Source of the DNA: Maribellus maritimus | Lineage (GTDB): Bacteria; Bacteroidota; Bacteroidia; Bacteroidales; Prolixibacteraceae | DNA: 42,160 bases | NCBI RefSeq assembly: GCF_022267315.1 | Contig: NZ_JAIKLE010000045.1 | Span: 1 to 42,160, forward strand | Direction of reading: 5' to 3' | In this document: positions 10,045 to 18,699 of the stretch, piece after piece | How positions within the stretch are numbered: position 1 is the first letter of the stretch | Layout of the letters: each line of letters starts with the position of its first letter | The notes under the pieces: model-generated | Databases searched by the model: none | Told to the model about the DNA's origin: nothing | Seen by the model: only the letters and a program-made list of their open reading frames with translations | Made by a program: the position numbers and the translations under genes

Positions 10045-11811
10045 CTATTTTTTCCCTTTCGTCAATGAGTAGTAGTTACCTATTGCTTCTGAGGTTGTAA
10101 GATATCTGTTATAAATTCTCAGCATTTTAACCGAGCCGTCAAAAGTAGGGGCAATTTTTAACTGCTTATTTCCATTGATATCTTTAATATCCGGGCTAAA
10201 CCATGACCAGCCCTGCAAACGGTATCGTCCGCCGTCGCATAATCTTCCGTTTACTACAGACGTAATAAGATTTGCCTGACCATCCATTATAAAGACTACA
10301 TGATTCTTTCCTTCCGTCACCATTCCAGGGTCAGTATCCCAAAAAATTTTTTGCTCCGCATCCTGCAAACTCAGGCCGATGGTTCTTTGGGGAGTTACTT
10401 TAATTGTTATTCCATTCCCGCTTTTATCGGTATTATCCAAAATGACCTGATTGGGTTTTAATTCATCACTATCAATGAGTATTTCAATTGAAACTGAACC
10501 GTTTCCCAAATCAGGAAGTTCAGGGGAAGGTAAATCCGTTTTGGAAGGAATATTATCTTTCTCAAATACCAACCCATTTGTTGTTACGTTTTTCATCAAT
10601 TCCTGATTCCAAATCCCCTCCAGTAAATCCTTATTAATAAGATGAACCCTGGCTACGGTTTTTTGTGTTTCAGTTATCCAGTAATTTCCATTCTCTTCGA
10701 TTAAATCGGGATAACTCATTCCGCGTATGTCCTGCGGACCATAGAGTAATACTTCCGGTTGCGACCATTTTATTTTTCCCTTAACTTCAATACCACCTGA
10801 TATCCACACCGGGTTCCGATGTCCGGTATACCCCTTTATATTATTGTTGTGATGCCATAAAAGATATTTACCGTTTGAAGTTTTAAAAACCCTTGGACAA
10901 GCTCTCGGATTTTTTATAACCCTACCATCTGCATAAGTAGCATATTCCGGTGTACTCCAGGTTCTCCCGTTATCTGCACTGTAGGAATTTGCAGGGTATC
11001 CCTCACTGGTTCTGTACATACAATACAACCCGCCGTTATTCAGCGGAACAACATTATGCTCTTCCTGTGTAACTCCAAGCGGCGTGTAACTAATCCCTGT
11101 ATTACCCTCGGGAAGAAGTTCCCAGTGAAGTTTGGCCGGATCCTTTTCCGTGTTAATATTATCTGATTTATATAAAAAACCTTCTCCCATATCCTGTGGA
11201 TGAATACCCATTTTTGTAAAAGAAAAATACATGGATTTCTCGTGAGTGAAAGGTTTTGAAATTCCCCAAAACAATTGAACTTTACCATTCCATGGATTAA
11301 TATAATCAACTGTGGTTTTTCGCATTGGAATACGGTATCTATTAGACCAGGTACGTCCATTATCATCGGAATATTTATAACAATACCAACCCAATTCTGT
11401 ATTATGGTTTCTAACAACAGGTTCGCCATTCGGGTAATTTTTAATGGAATCCCCGTTAAAGGTGAAAAAAACATATATACGACCATAAGGAGTTATGTAA
11501 GGGATTCCCCATGATGAAGGTGGAGCATCCGACTCTTCAATATCAATTAGCTGCGACCAGGTTTTTCCCTGATCAGAACTTATAGCTGCTACCATATGCT
11601 GCCCCACCTGGCTTTCAGTGCCGGGGCCAGTGGTTAAGACACATACCCAATCGTTATTTTTTGCAACTATAACATAAGGCTGATCGGCATAATTTTCATC
11701 GGGGATAATTCCCTCAGCATTATCTATAAATCTCCAATCCGTATTATCCTGTGCATAAATAACTTCTGCCAAGCACAAAAAAATTATAAAAATTGCTGTT
11801 TTCATATTCAT
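10045..11811 (-). CDS. BNR/Asp-box sialidase-like protein with LamG-like domain (paralogue 2)
   Basis: This 588-residue secreted protein has a short signal peptide ending near IYAQ. Three Asp boxes are seen: SSDQGKTW 78-85, SDDNGRTW 148-155 and SADNGRTW 278-285. Shared family blocks follow (ADQPYV, MYRT, HHNNN, RNPVW, MSYPD, TETQKTVAR), then a LamG-like domain over roughly the last 150 residues, ending in IYNRYLTTSEAIGNY. I chose the ATG at 11811 (another ATG is at 11805), because the longer reading to 11868 would need a GTG and adds 19 residues with no signal character before the hydrophobic core. The gap to the URO-D-like gene is 107 nt, longer than usual here. Its role is probably release of a terminal acidic sugar; substrate unknown. 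Confidence 0.85.
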   Translation of the reverse strand: MNMKTAIFIIFLCLAEVIYAQDNTDWRFIDNAEGIIPDENYADQPYVIVAKNNDWVCVLTTGPGTESQVGQHMVAAISSDQGKTWSQLIDIEESDAPPSSWGIPYITPYGRIYVFFTFNGDSIKNYPNGEPVVRNHNTELGWYCYKYSDDNGRTWSNRYRIPMRKTTVDYINPWNGKVQLFWGISKPFTHEKSMYFSFTKMGIHPQDMGEGFLYKSDNINTEKDPAKLHWELLPEGNTGISYTPLGVTQEEHNVVPLNNGGLYCMYRTSEGYPANSYSADNGRTWSTPEYATYADGRVIKNPRACPRVFKTSNGKYLLWHHNNNIKGYTGHRNPVWISGGIEVKGKIKWSQPEVLLYGPQDIRGMSYPDLIEENGNYWITETQKTVARVHLINKDLLEGIWNQELMKNVTTNGLVFEKDNIPSKTDLPSPELPDLGNGSVSIEILIDSDELKPNQVILDNTDKSGNGITIKVTPQRTIGLSLQDAEQKIFWDTDPGMVTEGKNHVVFIMDGQANLITSVVNGRLCDGGRYRLQGWSWFSPDIKDINGNKQLKIAPTFDGSVKMLRIYNRYLTTSEAIGNYYSLTKGKK

Positions 11812-11918
11812 TTTTAAAAATTTCTTTTCGAAGGAAAGGCTATTCAAATGATTTCTATCATAGAACACCCTTTCCTGTAACTAACTAAACTATTTAAATC
11901 GAATTTCATTTAATTGCA

Positions 11919-12998
11919 TTATCCTATATACTTTCCCCATATTTTACTAGCCTCATTTTCATCTTGTACCACTGTTATCACTGCCAGTCCTTGCGGTTGG
12001 AGGTTACTAAATATCCACTCCAAATCATTTTCCGGAATATCACCCCAAATAATTAATGGCTTATTTTCCATAATTTGAGTATATACAGATTGAAGTGATT
12101 CGGCAGATGGTCCACCGCTGTCGATATGTAATTCCAGTGCGGTAAAATCCATATTTACATAATATTCATATGGGAAATAGCCATTGGCATGCTGATGCAT
12201 AATACACCCATCAAAAACATTTACAATTTGTTCGTCCCATTTTCTGATAAAGGTGTCATACAAATCGGGAGACAAAATTGCTGCAGCATCTTCCTGGTGC
12301 CATATTGTGCCTTTGGGAGCCCAGGCATTGTAATAAAACGAACCGATTCCCCCATAAAAATCAGAAATATGTTCAATCTGCATCTTTCCAAACTGAATCC
12401 AAAAATCCGTTAGTTTTTCTGCAACAGCATCTACCTCATCCGGTTTTTCAAGCATTGCAAAAATGAGGTTCTCTGTCCCATATAGTAACGACAACAAATC
12501 AGATATTCCACGCATACGGGTAGTTGCCAGTGGATAACGTCCGCTACTTCGTTCCGTCATTTGTTCAAGAAACTCAATAGCCTTTTTCACCCACTTATTT
12601 TCCAATGAGAACTCAGGGATACCGGCGGCTCCTCTAAAACCCGGTAGAGGCTCAGCATGAATCGAACCGGAAGAATAACTACTAAGGAGTATTGGACATC
12701 CAAGCGCGGCTTCGACCCAAGGGATTCCCCAATAAATGCTGGCACTCCAGATAAAATCGCCTCCACATTTTTCATGCTCCTCAAACAAGTAGTCGTAATC
12801 GTTTAAATATGCTTCAATACTAAAATGGTCTGGGGAAAGTACAGTTCTTTCGGGAATAGATTTTGCGGCCGGATACCTGTGCACCGGATATTCACTTCCC
12901 CAGAAAAATCCCAATAAAGACCGGTCGTTTTTACGAGCATAAAATAATTTGAATTGTTCTACACGTTCTTCTATATTTTTTTTCCAGTCGCTATTCAT
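11919..12998 (-). CDS. URO-D/MtaA-fold protein (paralogue A)
   Basis: This 359-residue protein has no signal peptide and so is cytosolic, unlike all its operon neighbours. It matches the uroporphyrinogen decarboxylase superfamily, which includes corrinoid-linked methyltransferases (MtaA, MtbA, CmuA). Visible blocks are RMRGISDLLSLLYG at 161-174, QEDAAAILSPDLYD at 235-248, and MHQHANG at 267-273 where many relatives carry the H-x-C zinc pair. Here it is H-Q-H. The N-terminal half lacks an obvious haem-synthesis substrate motif, so a housekeeping HemE role is unlikely. A second member of the same length is in the TRAP operon at 28974-30053. Position between BNR genes suggests action on a sugar product after import. 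The reaction is unknown. Confidence 0.8.
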   Translation of the reverse strand: MNSDWKKNIEERVEQFKLFYARKNDRSLLGFFWGSEYPVHRYPAAKSIPERTVLSPDHFSIEAYLNDYDYLFEEHEKCGGDFIWSASIYWGIPWVEAALGCPILLSSYSSGSIHAEPLPGFRGAAGIPEFSLENKWVKKAIEFLEQMTERSSGRYPLATTRMRGISDLLSLLYGTENLIFAMLEKPDEVDAVAEKLTDFWIQFGKMQIEHISDFYGGIGSFYYNAWAPKGTIWHQEDAAAILSPDLYDTFIRKWDEQIVNVFDGCIMHQHANGYFPYEYYVNMDFTALELHIDSGGPSAESLQSVYTQIMENKPLIIWGDIPENDLEWIFSNLQPQGLAVITVVQDENEASKIWGKYIG

Positions 12999-13010
12999 AA
13001 TTAAACCAAT

Positions 13011-14894
13011 TCAATTCTCTTTTGAATTCAGATTCAAAAAAAGCTCTTTACCTAAAAAATTACGATGGTTCCCGATAATTTCGGTATTCATTAGCGGTCT
13101 GTTATACACTCTCAAAATCTTTAAGGTGCCCTTGGGGCGAATTTGACCACTATTCAAATCACCCACCTCAATTTCTTTAAACGAAATATTTTCCAAATTC
13201 GATTTAAATCTGGTCCAGCCAAATTGCCTGAAGTCTCTGCCGTTACAAACGGTTCCATCTACTACGAATTGAATAATTTTAGGCCCATTGTCAACCGATA
13301 CGGCAACACAATGTTCTCCGTAGGCATTTATTAGTCCGGGATCAGAATTCCATTTTTCTACATTATTCCCGTTTTCTATGATAATTTCCACGGAACCATA
13401 TTCACCTGTTTGTAAAATAACATCTTTATTATCCTGAGTCTTTGCAGCAAACAGTACCTGCCCCGATTGTATGTCTGTCAAACTAATTTTAAAATCGAAT
13501 GTAAAACCTGACTGATATTGATTCTTTTCAGTCTGAGGAATTTTGAATGTTCGACTTGTTTTATGATTTTTTTCATTCCATTGGGCAACCAGACCATCTT
13601 CAGTTAACGCATTTCTCTCTAATTGAGACCAGATTATATCAAAAAAACCATCAGGGACCGGATGACACCGTGCGTTCTCTTTATTTGTTTCAGTAATCCA
13701 GTATCTGCCATTCTGTTCAATCAAGTCAGGGTAACTCATTCTTATGTCGGGCTGCTCTTCATAAATTAATATTTCTGGCTGGCTCCAGATAATTTTACCG
13801 TCCTTTTCAACTCCTCCACTGACCCACGCCGGATTTCTCGAATTAAAATCTTTCCCTCCGTTGTTATGATACCAAAATAAATATTTACCGTTTTTACATT
13901 TCCAGATTCTCGGACATGCCCTTGGATTTTTAAGTTCTAATCCATTCACATACATAGGTGGAACAGGCAATGTCCATGTTTTTCCTCCGTCATAAGAATA
14001 GGATTCAGCAGGAAATCCGGAAACAGTGCGATGCATGCAGTAAATGGAACCATCATTCATTTGGAAAATATTTTGTTCGGCGTTGATTGGTCCCAAATCT
14101 GTGTTTTTTAAGCCATCCTGTGATTCAGGTAAATTTTGCCATTTCAGTTTTGTAATATCCCTTTCAGTGTTGATGTTATCGCATCTGAAAAACCAGCCTT
14201 CACTGTTGTCAAGCATATATTTACCAATTTTTGTAAAGGCAAACATCATCCCTTCATCCACATCAACCGGTTTGCCAATGCCCCACAGAATCTGAACTTT
14301 ACCTGCCCAATCATTATCCAAATCGACATTTGTTGTACGAACATCTAAACGATATCTTTCTGACCATGTTTTTCCCTCATCGTCGGAATACTTGTAACAA
14401 TACCATCCGAGCATGTCTTCGCGTATGTTTTTCCGGGTACCCAGGTCATGGATTCTATCTCCGTTATAGTCGTAAAAAACATAAACCCTTCCGTAATCAG
14501 TTAGATACGGCATTGCCCAGGAAGCTGACTCTTTACCTGGTTCTTCAATCCTTACCGGCTCTGTCCATGTTTTTCCCTGGTCATCGCTTAAACAACTTAC
14601 AATATGTTGTCCCCCGCTTCCTTCATGCCCTTCGTTTGTAGTAAAAACACAAAGCCATTTGCCGTTTTCAAGAACCACAACATAAGGTTGATCGCAATAA
14701 CCATTTGTATAAATAGACGTGCCATTTTTTGCATTACGCCAGTCTTTTGGCTGCGCCAGAATTGTATTTACAAAACCTGTTTGTATTAGGAGCAAGATTA
14801 ATATAACTCTACCTGTGCTCATCTTTAACGCACAAATTAGCGGACAGAAAAAACAGAATTTTGTCGGTTGATTTGTTTTAATGATTTGTTTCAT
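13011..14894 (-). CDS. BNR/Asp-box sialidase-like protein with LamG-like domain (paralogue 3)
   Basis: This protein of up to 627 residues carries Asp boxes SDDQGKTW 103-110, SDDEGKTW 170-177 and SYDGGKTW 300-307, the family blocks CDQPYV, MHRT, YHNNGG, RNPAW, MSYPD and TETNKENAR, and a C-terminal LamG-like domain ending in VYNRPLMNTEIIGN. TETNKENAR differs from the TETQK form of the other paralogues. An AAAGGAG sequence lies 9 nt before the ATG at 14894 and supports that start. An internal ATG at 14822 would give a cleaner signal peptide of normal length (MSTGRVILILLLIQTG onward), so either may be used. It follows the propeller lipoprotein gene by 14 nt. Probably a secreted enzyme acting on a terminal acidic sugar; substrate unknown. 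Confidence 0.83.
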   Translation of the reverse strand: MKQIIKTNQPTKFCFFCPLICALKMSTGRVILILLLIQTGFVNTILAQPKDWRNAKNGTSIYTNGYCDQPYVVVLENGKWLCVFTTNEGHEGSGGQHIVSCLSDDQGKTWTEPVRIEEPGKESASWAMPYLTDYGRVYVFYDYNGDRIHDLGTRKNIREDMLGWYCYKYSDDEGKTWSERYRLDVRTTNVDLDNDWAGKVQILWGIGKPVDVDEGMMFAFTKIGKYMLDNSEGWFFRCDNINTERDITKLKWQNLPESQDGLKNTDLGPINAEQNIFQMNDGSIYCMHRTVSGFPAESYSYDGGKTWTLPVPPMYVNGLELKNPRACPRIWKCKNGKYLFWYHNNGGKDFNSRNPAWVSGGVEKDGKIIWSQPEILIYEEQPDIRMSYPDLIEQNGRYWITETNKENARCHPVPDGFFDIIWSQLERNALTEDGLVAQWNEKNHKTSRTFKIPQTEKNQYQSGFTFDFKISLTDIQSGQVLFAAKTQDNKDVILQTGEYGSVEIIIENGNNVEKWNSDPGLINAYGEHCVAVSVDNGPKIIQFVVDGTVCNGRDFRQFGWTRFKSNLENISFKEIEVGDLNSGQIRPKGTLKILRVYNRPLMNTEIIGNHRNFLGKELFLNLNSKEN

Positions 14895-14908
14895 ATGGTT
14901 GTTCTCCT

Positions 14909-16081
14909 TTATTTTAGCTCAAGCAATAACAGAATCGGATTTTCTCCGGGTTTCATATTGTCAATTAATTCAAATATTTCATCGTTTGTACATTTTGTCC
15001 TTCCGTTATCCAAAACCTCCAGAACATCCGCAATCTTTGTTCGGGGAATTTGAACAATAAAGTTGTTCTGATATACACCTGCTATTTCGATTTTTATACC
15101 ACACTTACACGATGGATCAAGAAGCATGTTATATAGAGTTGAGCAGTTTGTCTCTTTATTGAAGATCCCAATATAATCACCATCTGTACTCGAAAAAGTT
15201 GTATACAGTATACTGTCTGATTCAAAATAATCTATATCATAAACATATTGAGATACATCTACGTCACCGCTAAAAAATGCACCGTAAATCTTATTGACAG
15301 GTAGAACCGGTTTAGGAAAAGTAAAAGTTGATTTTATGTCACATTTCTTTAGTCCGATTTCGTAGAGGGTGTTTGTTCCTTCCTTTAGAAACATCACATT
15401 ATCACCTCTTTTCATCAGGGTTATTCTCTTATTTTGTAACGGCTGATTTTCTTTTTGATATTCAAAATATGTGTCTAAAAGTTTATCATTTTCGTCATAT
15501 ACGATGATCTCATCGTTAATATCTGATTCAGCATCTGATTGTATTGTATGTAAAACCACAAATACTTTTCCTGCCTTAACTCCATAAGCTATTTCTCCTG
15601 CCAGATAATTGATTGGGGTACTTTTTACAAATCTTCCATCCTCTTTAAAGAATACAAGTTTTTTTTGCTTTTGGTCAAGAAGACAGATATCTCCGGTCAC
15701 AGGATGAATATCAAAATCGATAATACCGGAAAAACTTTTTGTTGAATTATTTCCACTACTTATTTTATCAATATAATCCCCTGCCTGGGAAAATATGAGA
15801 ATCTCCTGCCTATTCTCCCAGTGATTAAGAACATAAATATGTTCGTTGTTAATAAGAACTTTCGTGATGACATTAATCTTTGATTCCTCAGCAGTTTCCA
15901 GTTTAACGATGGAATAATTGGAGATTGTTTCACTAAAAGTAGATTCACTTAGCTTTTGCATACTGAAATCAATATTACTTTCCTTGTTGCCCTTATCAAC
16001 ACACGAGTATAGTAACATAATCACTACAAAGAATTTGATTAGATTCTTTCCCCGCCTATTATAAATGACATTTGCAATCAT
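14909..16081 (-). CDS. 6-bladed beta-propeller lipoprotein
   Basis: This 390-residue protein has a lipobox LLYSC with Cys27 and then repeated propeller strands of the type found in Bacteroidota 6-bladed beta-propeller lipoproteins (former DUF4934/DUF5128 group): stretches such as IFSQAGDYIDKI, FKEDGRFV and ITKVLINNEHIYVL recur at about 45-60 residue spacing. No catalytic motif is visible. Such proteins are common in or near polysaccharide loci and probably sit at the outer membrane, but their function is not established; glycan sensing or binding is a guess. The gene lies 17 nt after the SGNH esterase gene and 14 nt before a BNR gene, so it is transcribed with the enzymes. Confidence 0.75.
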   Translation of the reverse strand: MIANVIYNRRGKNLIKFFVVIMLLYSCVDKGNKESNIDFSMQKLSESTFSETISNYSIVKLETAEESKINVITKVLINNEHIYVLNHWENRQEILIFSQAGDYIDKISSGNNSTKSFSGIIDFDIHPVTGDICLLDQKQKKLVFFKEDGRFVKSTPINYLAGEIAYGVKAGKVFVVLHTIQSDAESDINDEIIVYDENDKLLDTYFEYQKENQPLQNKRITLMKRGDNVMFLKEGTNTLYEIGLKKCDIKSTFTFPKPVLPVNKIYGAFFSGDVDVSQYVYDIDYFESDSILYTTFSSTDGDYIGIFNKETNCSTLYNMLLDPSCKCGIKIEIAGVYQNNFIVQIPRTKIADVLEVLDNGRTKCTNDEIFELIDNMKPGENPILLLLELK

Positions 16082-16098
16082 CCTAATACTGTTATCTA

Positions 16099-17205
16099 TT
16101 AAAGAAGTTTATATTTATTTAAATTCTGAATCAAAAAGTCGGCATATCTTAAAAATCCCAAATCAGTCAGATGAGTGCCATCTACCGTTGCCTCGTGGTC
16201 TTTCCCCAGAGCGTTTTTTCCAGCCATATAATAGATATTTTTGAACCCGTCATTTTTTAATTTTTTAAATTCACCTTTCAATGCCAGATTTTTTTCGCTT
16301 ATGCTTTGCATTATCTTGTTATCCAAATAACTTTTCTCATAAATTAAATTCTCCACAAAAACAACAGGTGTGTTTTTGCGCTTTTCCCTAAGTATTTCCA
16401 TAAATGGAGAGATTCTTTCCAAAACCTCTTGTTTTGTCATATTGGGCAAACATTCAATTACATAAAATTCAGCATCAATTTCCCTGATTAATTCAGCCAA
16501 TTCTGGTTCCATTTTTCCGTTACCGCGAAACCCGAGATTTATACATTCTATACCTGTTTTTCTTGAAATTATATTTGTATGAGCCATCCCCGGTCGGGAA
16601 GCACATCCCCCCTGAGTAATGCTTGTTCCGTAAAAAACAATTGGTTTACCGGAATCTTGGACTGCTTTCTCAATTTTGCAGCTTTCCTCGACTCCTATTT
16701 GGATATCAGTTAATTCAATGTATAGTGGTAAATACAACCTGAATTCCTTCCTCTTGCCATCCATATTTTCAACCAGCAATTCTTCGAAGTCTTTTCCGTT
16801 TGGCCTCGCCGTATTAACATATTGCCATTCTTTACCATTTTTAAAATAAAGATCGGCTCCCTTAACTCCTGTGGCGGCCATATGATTTCGATTTGCTATT
16901 GAGCTGTTTACAACACTCCACTTTACATAAATATAGGTTGAGTTTGTAAAAAACCGGACAGACATTCCCGATGAACATTTAGATAAGTCCCAAACCAGAT
17001 CCCTAACTTTTCCATGATATTTATCGGGTAGCCTCTGATAACGATTTTCTTTTACATCATTAGTAAAAGCAGAACCTTCCAGCAAAAACAAATCTCCATT
17101 ATAATATTTGATTTTGCTTTCATTAATTTGATTTTCCGATTGTCCAAAAAGTGAACAGGAAACAAAACAAACCGTAAATACTATGTGTAATAAGTTACAA
17201 TTCAT
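16099..17205 (-). CDS. SGNH/GDSL esterase with N-terminal GxDLY domain
   Basis: This 368-residue protein has two parts. Residues about 35-180 form the jelly-roll that carries the GADLYF motif (116-121) typical of the GxDLY/SGNH pair. Residues about 185-368 form an SGNH esterase: GTSIT at 193-197 with the likely nucleophile Ser195, NLGFRGNG at 223-230 and DGTHLTD near the C-terminus supplying Asp/His. The signal is either cleaved at FGQ (about residue 22) or lipidated at FVSC. It would remove acyl groups, probably acetyl, from the glycan. It is a different family from the SASA-like esterase in this operon, so two ester positions may be handled. It is close to a sulfatase (12 nt gap), fitting joint trimming of a decorated polymer. 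Confidence 0.87.
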   Translation of the reverse strand: MNCNLLHIVFTVCFVSCSLFGQSENQINESKIKYYNGDLFLLEGSAFTNDVKENRYQRLPDKYHGKVRDLVWDLSKCSSGMSVRFFTNSTYIYVKWSVVNSSIANRNHMAATGVKGADLYFKNGKEWQYVNTARPNGKDFEELLVENMDGKRKEFRLYLPLYIELTDIQIGVEESCKIEKAVQDSGKPIVFYGTSITQGGCASRPGMAHTNIISRKTGIECINLGFRGNGKMEPELAELIREIDAEFYVIECLPNMTKQEVLERISPFMEILREKRKNTPVVFVENLIYEKSYLDNKIMQSISEKNLALKGEFKKLKNDGFKNIYYMAGKNALGKDHEATVDGTHLTDLGFLRYADFLIQNLNKYKLL

Positions 17206-17217
17206 AGAATTAAATAT

Positions 17218-18681
17218 CTAATCCTTAGATCTCACCCGTACTTTTTGTAATCGTATTTGTTCCTTACCCTGCGTTGCCTGAAAGTTAGTGATGTATTTTG
17301 ACAGTAATTGGCTTGTCAGGTCGGCAGTAATTGCATCGTATCCTGGGACACCGGACAGATTGTTTCTTTCTTCAGGATCGTTTATCAAATTAAAGAGATA
17401 GCAAACTCCTCCCTGTTCAGGGTCGAAAACCATTTTCCAGCTCGCAGTCCTTATCATAGCGCAGGTACCGAGTTCGGAAAAAACAGCACTACGAAGGGCA
17501 GATGGATTACCGTTAGCGATTTCAATCAGATTTTTGCCGGGTCTGTCCATGTCCGAAATATCGACACCGGCAACTGAAAGTATCGTTGGATAAATGTCAA
17601 GTGTTGATACCAGCGCCTTTGACCTTACCGAACCAAATCTTATATTCCGTCCTGGAATACCTTTACCGTAAATAACCATAGGCACACCAACACTTTGTTC
17701 ATAAAAATACCGCTTATCCCAAATTCCGTAATCACCAAGATTATCCCCGTGATCTGAAACAAATAGTATTACCGTATTATCCAAGTATTTCATTGACTCA
17801 AGTGTCTCAATAATATTCCCAATATAATGATCTATATTGGCGCACATATCGGTATATACAGCCCTACGCCGGCTTGTATTCAAACTTGGCGGAGCTAATT
17901 TGGGTGGTTTAGTATCTTCCGGTTTGGTTTTAACCTCGCCAGGCACCATGTAAGGAGGATGAGGTCCGATAAAACTTACGTTTAAATAGAAAGGCTCAAC
18001 CTTATCGTATTTTTTTATAAAGTCGGCTGCTTGTAACCCGATAAATCCATCCTCAGAATCATCGGGGGCCAGCGGATGATGTCCTGATTTAATACCCTCA
18101 TTTACCTCTTTAAAATACTTTTCAAGAAGCCTTTCTTTCTTTAGATAATTTATGTAGTCATCTACATTTTCCGTTTTGTCTTTATTGGGTACGTGTTCCC
18201 CCACGTCAAGACATTGGACCAAATAATCTATTCCATATCTACCGATTTCTGCTTTATCCTCTTTGGTGACATCTATTCCTACGGCATACCTGTCGATATA
18301 GTGATGCTTTCCAATTAAGGCAGTATAATAACCGGCTTTCTGCAGATGGTTCATAAAGGTTTCATCTCTTAAATCATTATGAATTGGCCCGGTTTGATTG
18401 CCGTATATTTTAGTCCGACTTGGATAAAGTCCGGTTATTATTGAGGTTCTTGAGGGCTGGCACAAAGGTGCTGCCGTATATGCATGTTCAAAAATAACAC
18501 CGTCGTTGGCGAGTGTCATCAATTTTGGCATATGACTCAAATGATCCGGTCGCATCTGGTCAACCTGGATAAGAATGATATTTGGCTTTTTCTGACTGAT
18601 TTGTGCCCCTGCCGGAATCGATAGGCTCAATATAATTGCTCCAACCAGAAAAAATGAAGTGATATTTATACGTTTAAACAT
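17218..18681 (-). CDS. Sulfatase, family S1, secreted
   Basis: This 487-residue protein is a second formylglycine-dependent sulfatase. A Sec signal peptide ends near GAQ. The first metal-ligand motif reads VDQMRPDHL, the form seen in choline-sulfatase and iduronate-sulfatase relatives. The signature is CQPSR at 74-78, with Cys74 as the formylglycine precursor. GKHHY and SDHGDNLGD complete the active site. I chose the ATG at 18681 because the longer reading begins with TTG at 18687. It differs from the sulfatase at 5146-6645 in these motifs, so the two probably remove sulfate from different positions or residues. It lies between a BNR gene and the SGNH esterase gene with 12-nt gaps. Confidence 0.93.
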   Translation of the reverse strand: MFKRINITSFFLVGAIILSLSIPAGAQISQKKPNIILIQVDQMRPDHLSHMPKLMTLANDGVIFEHAYTAAPLCQPSRTSIITGLYPSRTKIYGNQTGPIHNDLRDETFMNHLQKAGYYTALIGKHHYIDRYAVGIDVTKEDKAEIGRYGIDYLVQCLDVGEHVPNKDKTENVDDYINYLKKERLLEKYFKEVNEGIKSGHHPLAPDDSEDGFIGLQAADFIKKYDKVEPFYLNVSFIGPHPPYMVPGEVKTKPEDTKPPKLAPPSLNTSRRRAVYTDMCANIDHYIGNIIETLESMKYLDNTVILFVSDHGDNLGDYGIWDKRYFYEQSVGVPMVIYGKGIPGRNIRFGSVRSKALVSTLDIYPTILSVAGVDISDMDRPGKNLIEIANGNPSALRSAVFSELGTCAMIRTASWKMVFDPEQGGVCYLFNLINDPEERNNLSGVPGYDAITADLTSQLLSKYITNFQATQGKEQIRLQKVRVRSKD

Positions 18682-18699
18682 AATCAAAATTTTAGGTAA

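Noticed and set aside
11833-11875. GGAAAGG/CCTTTCC inverted repeat upstream of BNR paralogue 2
   Set aside because: Seven-bp stem with a 29-nt loop is weak and no T-run follows.
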